From assembly GCA_014871665.1 (NCBI GenBank), contig WGSL01000019.1:1-32734 (forward strand): 32,734 bases of DNA. Direction: 5' to 3'. This DNA is from Collinsella sp. (lineage in GTDB: Bacteria > Actinomycetota > Coriobacteriia > Coriobacteriales > Coriobacteriaceae). The position numbers and the translations under genes were made by a program. Under the pieces are notes generated by a model, which did no database searches, was not told the origin of the DNA, and saw only the letters and a program-made list of their open reading frames with translations. Every line of letters starts with the position of its first letter. Position 1 is the first letter of the stretch. This document shows, piece after piece, positions 6,642 through 13,661 of the stretch.

Positions 6642-7319
6642 CTACCGTCCGCGCAGGGCCTTGAGCTTGGCCAGGGCATCGGGGCTCAGGCGGCTGCCCA
6701 GGGTCATCTTGATCTGCGGAGCTTCCTCTGCCTCGTGAACGTCGTTATCGATCTGTTTGATCTCGTCCACCAGCATACGGCTCGAGATGCGCGTAACGCC
6801 CTTGCCCATGACGACGGCCTGGATCGTACCGTCACTCGATACCACGGAGCACGCGCGGCCTTCCTCGCGTGCCTCGATACAGAGCTTCTGCACCACGGTA
6901 TCGGCAGAGACGCCCGTCGGCGAAAACTCGATGCGCACGCCACGGGCCGGCAGATTGGGGCGCTCGCTGGAGATATTGCCCGCGCCGTCAAACACGATTA
7001 CGGCCTCGTAGCGGCCTTGGGCAAACGCGGCAACGTCGTTGATGAGGGCAGTGCGCGCCATATCGTGAACGTCGCTGGAATACGGATCGTCGGAATGGTC
7101 GTACACGAGCTTTTCGTAGCGCGGCGTGCAGTGGATCACGTTGTAACCGTCGACCACCAGCAGCTCGGGCTTGTTGGAGTGCACCGTCGAGACTGGGTCG
7201 GCGATAGCCTGCGCAAACGCATTGCCGCCCACGCCATAGGTCGCAGCCGAAACAATCGGCTTGGCCGAGCCCTCGCCAAAGCGCTTGGCCTTGGACTTGG
7301 CGCGGTTCTTCTTGGACAT
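6642..7319 (-). CDS. yacP: NYN-domain ribonuclease, YacP/Rae1-like
   Basis: This is a PIN/NYN-fold endoribonuclease related to Bacillus YacP (Rae1), which cleaves mRNA in the ribosome A site. The 225-aa protein has a basic N-terminal extension of about 50 residues and then the NYN core: LLVVDGYNVIH, VIVFDGAGN and VVSSDGTIQAVV supply the conserved acidic residues. It starts 3 nt after rlmB with GGAGGAG formed by the rlmB end, so translation is coupled. It is the last gene of the disA-to-yacP operon. In many Gram-positives yacP also follows rlmB, which supports the assignment. The basic tail is longer than in the Bacillus protein. Confidence 0.85.
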   Translation of the reverse strand: MSKKNRAKSKAKRFGEGSAKPIVSAATYGVGGNAFAQAIADPVSTVHSNKPELLVVDGYNVIHCTPRYEKLVYDHSDDPYSSDVHDMARTALINDVAAFAQGRYEAVIVFDGAGNISSERPNLPARGVRIEFSPTGVSADTVVQKLCIEAREEGRACSVVSSDGTIQAVVMGKGVTRISSRMLVDEIKQIDNDVHEAEEAPQIKMTLGSRLSPDALAKLKALRGR

Positions 7320-7322
7320 GCG

Positions 7323-8243
7323 CTACTCCTCCCCCATGAGCTCGCCGGCATTGCGGCGCAGCCACTCAAAGCACAGCGCCGTTGTCGCCTGGGCAACATT
7401 GAGGCTCTCGGTCATGCCGCGCTGGGGAAGCTTGGTCAAAAAGTCGCATTTCTCAAGCACCAGGCGCGAGATGCCGTCGCCCTCGGAGCCCATGACGAGC
7501 GCCACGCGGCCCTCGAAGGGAGCATCCCAGCAGCTGCCCTCGGCGTGCTCGGAGGCACCGCCCACCCAAAAGCCAGCGGCCTTGAGGTCATCGAGCGCAC
7601 GGGCGATATTGGGAACCTGTGCGATAGGCAGGTGCATGACAGCACCGGCAGAAGTCTTGTAGCTGCCAACGGTCACGCCGGCGGCGCGCTTGTTGGCAAT
7701 GATGACGCCCGCCGCGCCCACGACCTCGGCAGAGCGCACAATGGCACCAAAGTTACCGTCGTCGGTCACATGATCGAGCACGACGACGAGCGCCGGTCCG
7801 TCACCCGCGCGGCCGAGGATGTCGGCGACGTCGGCATAGGGGAAGTTGCCAACCTCGAGCGCAATACCCTGGTGAGCGCCATGGCTCGACAGCGCATCGA
7901 GCTGCGCGCGCGGCACATACTTAATGCGGACGCCCGCGGCATTGAGGTCATCGATCAGGCGCGACAAGGCGGCATCGCGCTCCCCGCCCTCGGCAATGAG
8001 CGCACACTTGATGGGAAAACCAGTGCGTAGCGCCTCGGCGGCAGCACGGCGACCTTCGATAAACTCGCCCTTGGGAGCCTGAACGTTGTCGCGGTTGCGA
8101 TCTCGCTGCGGACGTGCAGCCTGGGCTTGGGAGCGCTCGCGCTGGCCCTTGGGAGCGGCAGCGCGGTCGTTGCGGCGAATCGGACGCGAGCCAGAAGCAG
8201 CCTGCTTGCCTCCACGCGGTGCACGCTTGCGATTGTCGGCCAT
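7323..8243 (-). CDS. rlmB: 23S rRNA (guanosine-2'-O)-methyltransferase, RlmB/TrmH family
   Basis: This SPOUT-fold methyltransferase uses S-adenosylmethionine to 2'-O-methylate a guanosine, in E. coli RlmB G2251 of 23S rRNA. The 306-aa protein has a long basic, Arg/Gln-rich N-terminus (about 1-58, probably disordered), a substrate-binding domain (EGRRAAAEALRTG), and the three SpoU motifs: NFGAIVRSAE, VMGSEGDGISRL and SLNVAQATTALCF. The ribosome binding site AAGGAGG is directly upstream. About 140 bp separate it from cysS. The order cysS-rlmB-yacP is that of many Gram-positives, but the Mini-RNase III gene usually between cysS and rlmB is absent. Confidence 0.93.
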   Translation of the reverse strand: MADNRKRAPRGGKQAASGSRPIRRNDRAAAPKGQRERSQAQAARPQRDRNRDNVQAPKGEFIEGRRAAAEALRTGFPIKCALIAEGGERDAALSRLIDDLNAAGVRIKYVPRAQLDALSSHGAHQGIALEVGNFPYADVADILGRAGDGPALVVVLDHVTDDGNFGAIVRSAEVVGAAGVIIANKRAAGVTVGSYKTSAGAVMHLPIAQVPNIARALDDLKAAGFWVGGASEHAEGSCWDAPFEGRVALVMGSEGDGISRLVLEKCDFLTKLPQRGMTESLNVAQATTALCFEWLRRNAGELMGEE

Positions 8244-8386
8244 AAAACGGCCTCCTTAAAAAGATAACGAACAAGAATCGACCGTCCGAGCCACGGCACC
8301 TTGCCTTTCAATCGTCGGGCATGACCACCAGGTCTATGCCCTCCTCTTTCAAGGCAATCTGCCGCACCTCGAACGGTCGACAAATA

Positions 8387-9853
8387 CTAGAGACTCTTAA
8401 TACGAGTGCCGGCGACGGTATCCTCGATCGTCAGCCCGAGGTCCTTGAGCTGGTCGCGGATGGCGTCGGCCAGATCCCAGTTCTTGGCGGCACGAGCCTC
8501 GGCACGAGCCTCGAGAATCTTGGCAGCGGCCTCGTCCACGTCGTCGCCCGTGTAGGCAACCAAACCGGCGGCAACGCCCAGCAGGCCCAGCGGCAACTCG
8601 ACCTTGGGCTCGGGAAGCTCAACGCCAAACGTATCGAGCAGCTCGGCCAGCGTATCGGCGGCAGCCAGGGCTGCGGCCTTGTCGGCAGCATCGCCCGCCT
8701 GCTCCAGATACTGATTGCACTCGGTGACAAAGCCAAAGACAGCACCCATGGCACCGGCGGTGTTAAAGTCGTCGTCCATGCACTCCTTAAAGGCGGCGCG
8801 GGTCTCGGCGGCCTTGGCGGAAAACGCCTCGGCGGCACCCGCATCGGCATCGGCCGTCGCATGGTTCGCAGCCCAACGAAGGTTCTCGACCGTACCGGCA
8901 ATACGCGTGAGTGAGTTCTCGGCACCCTCCAGGCGCTCCCAGGAGAAGTCGAGCGGCGAGCGATAGCTCGTCTGCAGCATCAACAGGCGCAGGGCCGCGG
9001 CAGAGTGCTGCTCGAGCACCTCGGTCAGCGTAAAGAAGTTTCCGAGCGACTTGGACATCTTCTCGCCGTCAACCAGCAGCATGCCCGTGTGCATCCAGGT
9101 GTTGGAGAAGCCCTGGTGCCAGGCGCAGGTGGCCTGGGCGCACTCGTTCTCGTGATGCGGGAAGGCAAGGTCGGAGCCGCCGCCGTGGATGTCAATCGGG
9201 GTGCCCAGGTAGCGGTGTACCATGGCGGCGCACTCGGTGTGCCAACCGGGACGGCCCTCGCCCCAGGGGCTCGGCCAGCTGGGCTCGCCGGGCTTGGCGG
9301 CCTTCCACAGGGCAAAGTCGAGCGGGTCGTTCTTGTCCTCGTTCTCCTCGATGCGCGCACCCACCATAAGGTCATCGATGTTGCGGCCCGAGACCTGACC
9401 ATAGTTGGGATCGCTGCGCACGGCAAAGTACACGTCGCCGTTATCGGCGGCGTAAGCGTGGCCCTGCTCGATGAGCGTCTTGATCATGGCGATCATGGGA
9501 CCGATCTCCTTGGTGGCGCGGGGGCGCACATCGGGATCGAGCACGTTGGCGGCGCGCATGACGCCGATGAACTTGTCGGAGAACTCCGTCGCGACCTCGG
9601 CGGCAGTGCGGCCCTGCTCGTTGGCGCGCTTGATGATCTTGTCATCGACATCGGTGAGGTTCTGGGCGAACGTGACCTCGTAGCCGCTCGCGATGAGCCA
9701 GCGACGAATCACGTCAAAGCTGATGAACGTGCGGGCATTGCCGATGTGGATGTTGTCGTAGACCGTGGGGCCGCACACATACATGCGGACCTTGCCGGAC
9801 TCGATGGGCTGGAACTCTTCCTTTTTATGGGTAGCGCTGTTGTAGATACGCAT
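8387..9853 (-). CDS. cysS: Cysteinyl-tRNA synthetase
   Basis: This cytosolic class I synthetase charges tRNA-Cys. The 488-aa protein shows the HIGH-type motif in CGPTVYDNIHIGN, where the Cys is the first zinc ligand, further zinc ligands in WHTECAAM and HHENECAQ, and the KMSKSLGN loop. The C-terminal part holds the DALR and anticodon-binding regions. The length is slightly above the usual 460-470 aa. It begins 3 nt after ispF. No T-box leader can fit, since the gene is internal to the operon. Confidence 0.97.
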   Translation of the reverse strand: MRIYNSATHKKEEFQPIESGKVRMYVCGPTVYDNIHIGNARTFISFDVIRRWLIASGYEVTFAQNLTDVDDKIIKRANEQGRTAAEVATEFSDKFIGVMRAANVLDPDVRPRATKEIGPMIAMIKTLIEQGHAYAADNGDVYFAVRSDPNYGQVSGRNIDDLMVGARIEENEDKNDPLDFALWKAAKPGEPSWPSPWGEGRPGWHTECAAMVHRYLGTPIDIHGGGSDLAFPHHENECAQATCAWHQGFSNTWMHTGMLLVDGEKMSKSLGNFFTLTEVLEQHSAAALRLLMLQTSYRSPLDFSWERLEGAENSLTRIAGTVENLRWAANHATADADAGAAEAFSAKAAETRAAFKECMDDDFNTAGAMGAVFGFVTECNQYLEQAGDAADKAAALAAADTLAELLDTFGVELPEPKVELPLGLLGVAAGLVAYTGDDVDEAAAKILEARAEARAAKNWDLADAIRDQLKDLGLTIEDTVAGTRIKSL

Positions 9854-9856
9854 TCG

Positions 9857-10351
9857 TTACTCCTTAACGGTTTTCTGTAGCAGGCAAACGGCCCAGGCGC
9901 CGATTCCCTCGCCCTGGCCTTCCCAACCGAGCTTTTCGGTCGTAGTGGCGGCGACGCCCACGTTTTCGACGTCAACGCCCAGGGCATGGGCAAGGTTGGC
10001 GCGCATGGCATCGCGATGCGGGGTGATCTTAGGCTGCTGGCAGGCAATGGTGCAGTCGGCATCGACAAACTCAAAGCCCAGCTCACGCGCATAGTCCATT
10101 ACGCGGGCAAGCAGCACCATCGAGTCGGCGCCCTCGTAGGCAGGGTCGGTATCGGGGAATAGCTTGCCGATGTCTCCCCCGCGGCAGGCGCCCAGAATGG
10201 CGTCGGCCAAGGCGTGCGCGAGCACATCAGCATCCGAGTGGCCCAGCAGGCCGCGCTCGTAGGGAATGTCGACACCGCCGATGATACATCGACGCCCCTC
10301 CACCAGACGGTGGACGTCGTAGCCATGGCCAATGCGCAGGTTACTGAACAT
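9857..10351 (-). CDS. ispF: 2-C-methyl-D-erythritol 2,4-cyclodiphosphate synthase
   Basis: This enzyme catalyses the fifth step of the MEP isoprenoid pathway, cyclising CDP-ME 2-phosphate to MEcPP with loss of CMP. The 164-aa protein starts MFSNLRIGHGYDVHR, with the metal ligands Asp12 and His14, and has LLGHSDADVLAHALAD with metal ligand His46. The start at 10351 is chosen because the domain begins there; an upstream in-frame start would add 11 residues without similarity. The reading frame overlaps the end of ispD by 11 nt, implying translational coupling. Confidence 0.96.
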   Translation of the reverse strand: MFSNLRIGHGYDVHRLVEGRRCIIGGVDIPYERGLLGHSDADVLAHALADAILGACRGGDIGKLFPDTDPAYEGADSMVLLARVMDYARELGFEFVDADCTIACQQPKITPHRDAMRANLAHALGVDVENVGVAATTTEKLGWEGQGEGIGAWAVCLLQKTVKE

Positions 10352-11069
10352 GGGGAAGGTCCTCTCCCTCGGCCATGCGGCCAAGCAGAATCGCGGTTAC
10401 GGGACGCAGGTCCTCGGGCACCGTCACCTTAAGGTTATCGCGCGGGCTCTGGACACAGCGGACGCGCCCGCCCATGCGCTCGACCAGCGATGAATCGTCA
10501 GTACCGATAAAGCCCTCGGCAATCGCCGCGGCATGGGCGCGCTTCATAGCATCGACGCTAAAGATCTGCGGCGTCTGCGCGGCCCAGTACAGCTCGCGCG
10601 GCGGCGTCTCGACGATATTATCGCCGTCAACGATCTTGAGCGTGTCGATCGCGGGCTGACCGCACACGACACCGTCGAGGGCGCGGTCGCCCACAAGCAC
10701 GTCGATCGCGTGGTCGATGGCCTCGGTCGTAATGAGCGGACGAGCACCATCGTGAATGGCAACGTATTCAAAGCCCGCCGGAACCGCATGCACGCCGGCA
10801 CGGGTGGAATCCTGGCGGGTATCGCCGGCATCGGCAAAGCTGATGGGCGTGTCATAGTCAAACGGGTCGATGGCAAGGCGGCGCATCTCGGCACGGCGCT
10901 CGGCAGGGCAAACCACGACGATGTGGCCGACCTTGTCGCTACGATCGAACGCACGGATGGACCAGCTCATGAGCGGAAGGCCCGCCACGTTAACGAGCTG
11001 CTTGCCGCCGGGATTTCCAAAGCGCTGGCCGCTGCCACCGGCAACGACCACGGCGCATACGGGCGCCAT
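10341..11069 (-). CDS. ispD: 2-C-methyl-D-erythritol 4-phosphate cytidylyltransferase
   Basis: This is the MEP pathway enzyme that makes CDP-methylerythritol from MEP and CTP. The 242-aa protein begins with VVVAGGSGQRFG, the nucleotide-binding glycine-rich loop, followed by the Lys in GGKQL; HDGARPLI and a C-terminal NLKVTVPEDL are also typical. Its ATG overlaps the disA stop codon (TAATG), so the two are coupled. Confidence 0.96.
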   Translation of the reverse strand: MAPVCAVVVAGGSGQRFGNPGGKQLVNVAGLPLMSWSIRAFDRSDKVGHIVVVCPAERRAEMRRLAIDPFDYDTPISFADAGDTRQDSTRAGVHAVPAGFEYVAIHDGARPLITTEAIDHAIDVLVGDRALDGVVCGQPAIDTLKIVDGDNIVETPPRELYWAAQTPQIFSVDAMKRAHAAAIAEGFIGTDDSSLVERMGGRVRCVQSPRDNLKVTVPEDLRPVTAILLGRMAEGEDLPHVQ

Positions 11070-12136
11070 TATGCGTTCCCCTGTTTGGTGCCCTTCATGC
11101 GGTACAGCGAGTCCGCAAGAATGGCAGGGTTGTTGACGCCAAAGTCGCCCAGGCGCTCCGGATCCTCGCTGATGTCATCCATGAGCTCCTGCAGCGAGCC
11201 GTACTCGTCGACGATCTTCTCGGCCACGCCGTCGCGCACGACGGACACGCGCGAAAGCGTGCGCAGGCCCAGCGGTGTCATGACGGAGTCCTCGTCCAGG
11301 TCGTCATAGCCCAGAACTGCCGCCACGTGCTGCGGGTCGGACAGGTCCTTAGGCGTCATGCGGCTCAGCTCGGCGCGGATCTTCTCGGCGTTTGCCTCGG
11401 AGGAATCGCTTGCGTAGTCGCGGATCATCAGGTCGTATTCGGTATCCATGCTGGAGCCCGCGAGCTGCTCGAGCTGCATCTGCACGAGCTTGCCCTGGTT
11501 GCCCAGCTTGACAATGCAATCCTTAAGCTCGGTCTTTGCCTGCTGCATGATCTCGAAGCTCGAAAAGATGCCGGTGATGTCGGCGAGCGTGACGTAGTCG
11601 TCGAGCTCAAGGGCTGTCAGGCGCAGCAAGGAGCGATCGAGCGACTGACGGGTGGTCTGAAGCGTGGCGACGAGCTGGTTGACCGAGCTCATGATGGTGG
11701 TGACGGGCTGTATCTCGTAACTCTTACCGTGAACGTACACGTTGACGACGGCGCGACGAGCCGAAACCGAGATCACGATGGCATCGGTGAGCACCGACAT
11801 GCGAGCGGCAGTACGGTGACGCATGCCCGTCTCACTCGTGGCGAGCGAGGGATCGGGATTGAGGTGGAAGTTGGCGCGCAGGATCTGGGTGAGGTCGCCA
11901 TCGATAACGATGGCGCCGTCCATCTTGGAAAGCTCGAACAGGCGGTTCGAGGTAAACGAAATGTTGAGCGGGAAGCCGTCGTTACCGGCAGCGAGCACGT
12001 TTTCGGTGTCGCCGACGCAGATAAGGGCGCCCAGGTGACCGGCAATGATCATGTCGAGGGCGGTGCGGATCGGCTGGCCAGGTGCCGTCAGACGAATGGC
12101 CTGTTCCATACGCTTTTGCAGCTCGTTCTTATCCAA
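11069..12136 (-). CDS. disA: Diadenylate cyclase DisA (c-di-AMP synthase)
   Basis: DisA condenses two ATP to c-di-AMP and, in Bacillus, scans DNA for lesions. The 355-aa protein has the DAC domain with Asp-Gly-Ala at residues 73-75 (MDGAIVIDG) and GMRHRTAARMS (RHR at 106-108), a helical linker, and a C-terminal helix-hairpin-helix DNA-binding region. The start is TTG at 12136, with GGGAG 7 nt upstream; the nearest ATG is out of frame. It is the first gene of the operon reading through ispD, ispF, cysS, rlmB and yacP, and is divergent from the mntP riboswitch. No radA is adjacent, unlike in Bacillus. Confidence 0.95.
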   Translation of the reverse strand: MDKNELQKRMEQAIRLTAPGQPIRTALDMIIAGHLGALICVGDTENVLAAGNDGFPLNISFTSNRLFELSKMDGAIVIDGDLTQILRANFHLNPDPSLATSETGMRHRTAARMSVLTDAIVISVSARRAVVNVYVHGKSYEIQPVTTIMSSVNQLVATLQTTRQSLDRSLLRLTALELDDYVTLADITGIFSSFEIMQQAKTELKDCIVKLGNQGKLVQMQLEQLAGSSMDTEYDLMIRDYASDSSEANAEKIRAELSRMTPKDLSDPQHVAAVLGYDDLDEDSVMTPLGLRTLSRVSVVRDGVAEKIVDEYGSLQELMDDISEDPERLGDFGVNNPAILADSLYRMKGTKQGNA

Positions 12137-12297
12137 GGCATCGCTCCCATCGTATACGCTCCATAAACGTCAATAAGTTTCTCACGGTTTGCCCCTGTGA
12201 CGCCCGCAAAATCCGATGCTTACAGAATGAGCGAACACAGCTGAGAGCCCCAATCCAAATGAGCTGCTTATGTGGTAGCATCGGGATTCGCATAAAT

Positions 12298-12396
12298 GAG
12301 GGAGTAGTCGCGTGATCAGGTTCGCCTCCGGTGACGCGGCAAGTCAACACACTGGCCGATGCGGCCTGGCTTGCCTTAATGAACGAGACTCGTGGC
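12298..12396 (+). ncRNA. yybP-ykoY manganese riboswitch
   Basis: The leader contains the family hallmarks GGGAGTAG (about 12300) and GTCAACACACTGG, then CTGGCTTGCC and GAACGAGAC, in the order and spacing of the yybP-ykoY aptamer. It directly precedes an intrinsic terminator and the Mn2+ exporter gene mntP. By known mechanism Mn2+ binding stabilises the aptamer and prevents termination, inducing export. Exact 5' and 3' limits are approximate. Confidence 0.88.
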
Positions 12397-12430
12397 TGTG
12401 CGCGCAACGCGTACGCCACGGGTCTTTTTT
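12387..12430 (+). terminator. Riboswitch-controlled terminator before mntP
   Basis: A 10-bp stem GACTCGTGGC (12387-12396) pairs with GCCACGGGTC (12415-12424), followed directly by six Ts. The 5' arm overlaps the 3' strand of the aptamer, so the two structures exclude one another, as expected for a transcriptional ON switch. Confidence 0.87.
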
Positions 12431-12483
12431 GTTACTCCCCCAAGAGGTACACGCGGGCCCGCCCGCAGAGAGGGAGCCAGACT

Positions 12484-13062
12484 ATGGGACTCGCAGAGCT
12501 CGTGTTGCTCGCCGTTGGCCTTTCGATGGACGCCTTTGCCGTTTCCATCTGCAAGGGCCTTGGCATGAAGAAGATCAACCTTAAAGTTGCCGTGGTGCTC
12601 GGCCTGTTCTTTGGCGGCTTTCAGGCCGGCATGCCCGTAATCGGATGGGCGCTCGGCAGTCAATTCATGGGCATCATCGGCCCCATCGACCATTGGATCG
12701 CCTTTATCCTTTTGGCCTTTATCGGCGGCAAAATGCTGTGGGAAGCCTTTACCGAAGACGAGGATGAGGGCGACGGCAAGGATGCCGAAAAAATTGACCT
12801 GGCAGAATATCTGATTCTTGCCATTGCTACCTCGATTGACGCCCTAGCCGTAGGCATCTCGTTTGCGGCGCTCTCGGTTGACATCGTTCCCGCTGTATCG
12901 CTTATCGGCGTCACAACGTTTATCTTCTCCGTCGCCGGCGTAGCAATCGGCCACACCTTTGGCGCGCGTTACGAAAAACCCGCCACCATCGTGGGTGGCG
13001 TCGTGCTCATCCTCATCGGGCTTAAGATCCTGCTTGAGCATCTGGGGATTTTGGCGCTGTAA
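12484..13062 (+). CDS. mntP: Manganese efflux pump MntP
   Basis: This inner-membrane exporter removes excess Mn2+. The 192-aa protein has six hydrophobic segments in two similar halves with the acidic motifs GLSMDAFAVSI and ATSIDALAVGISFA, typical of the MntP family. A charged loop (EDEDEGDGKDAEK) separates the halves. The start at 12484 has AGAGGGAG upstream; a longer frame reading from 12331 would translate the riboswitch and is rejected. Expression should rise with Mn2+ through the upstream riboswitch. Confidence 0.95.
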   Translation: MGLAELVLLAVGLSMDAFAVSICKGLGMKKINLKVAVVLGLFFGGFQAGMPVIGWALGSQFMGIIGPIDHWIAFILLAFIGGKMLWEAFTEDEDEGDGKDAEKIDLAEYLILAIATSIDALAVGISFAALSVDIVPAVSLIGVTTFIFSVAGVAIGHTFGARYEKPATIVGGVVLILIGLKILLEHLGILAL

Positions 13063-13098
13063 CGCCAAGCACAATCGCTCAAAACTCAACGCCAGCAC

Positions 13099-13134
13099 AA
13101 GGCCTTATGCAGAGTTTTGCATGAGGCCTTTTCG
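13099..13134 (+). terminator. Intrinsic terminator of mntP
   Basis: A 13-bp stem AAGGCCTTATGCA (13099-13111) pairs with TGCATGAGGCCTT (13118-13130), with one T-G pair and a 6-nt loop, followed by TT. Its loop side carries the sequence GCAGAGTTTTGCAT, which is almost a hipBA operator half-site. Confidence 0.75.
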
Positions 13135-13177
13135 TGCAGACTTTTGCATGTCATACTGATATGCAAAAGTCTGCACG
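13133..13177 (+). promoter_or_regulatory. hipBA operator palindrome
   Basis: The 17-nt arms CGTGCAGACTTTTGCAT (13133-13149) and its exact reverse complement (13161-13177) flank an 11-nt spacer containing CATACTGAT. It ends 13 nt before the hipB start codon, where HipB autorepressors bind. A related half-site GCAGAGTTTTGCAT lies at 13109-13122, 27 bp upstream of the equivalent part of the left arm. Confidence 0.8.
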
Positions 13178-13190
13178 TTAGGAGATCGCC

Positions 13191-13658
13191 GTGGATACCC
13201 TTCCCATCACCACATCGCGCCAAGCTGGCATCTACGTGCGCCAGTCACGCGAGTCGCAGGGGATCACCCGTGCCGCCCTCGCTAAAAAAGCCGGTGTTTC
13301 GGAACGCCTGCTCGCATCGCTCGAGCTGGGAGATGCCACGGGCATTCGGCTCGACAAGCTGCTGGCAGTTTTCGGTGCTCTTGGACTGGCGCTCGCCGCT
13401 CAAGGGGATATAGGCGAAACGAAAAATGAGCAACCAGTCGACGCCCCGCATGCTGATCAACCTTGCAGCACCTCCAGACGCCATCACGCCCAACGTCTTC
13501 ATCATCGCAACCGTCGCAGCACAACCATTCCGGCTCTTGCAGATGCCCCCTTTACGTCCGAGCTCTACGACAGGGCCTTCGCCGATTTCGCCATGTCCAA
13601 TCTCGGAGTCTCGATTGCCACAAACGCATCTAGCCAAACCATGCCCGAAGGGAAATAG
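13191..13658 (+). CDS. hipB: HipB-like antitoxin, XRE-family HTH
   Basis: The 155-aa protein has an XRE/Cro-type helix-turn-helix at about residues 10-65 (RESQGITRAALAKKAGVSERLLASLELG), typical of HipB, which binds HipA and represses the operon. The start is GTG with TTAGGAG 6 nt upstream. The tail after about residue 75 is longer than in E. coli HipB (88 aa), rich in His, Arg, Ser and Thr, and ends with a more conserved-looking segment (SELYDRAFADFAMSNLG). The hipA gene follows after 3 nt. Confidence 0.85.
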   Translation: MDTLPITTSRQAGIYVRQSRESQGITRAALAKKAGVSERLLASLELGDATGIRLDKLLAVFGALGLALAAQGDIGETKNEQPVDAPHADQPCSTSRRHHAQRLHHRNRRSTTIPALADAPFTSELYDRAFADFAMSNLGVSIATNASSQTMPEGK

Positions 13659-13661
13659 CCA

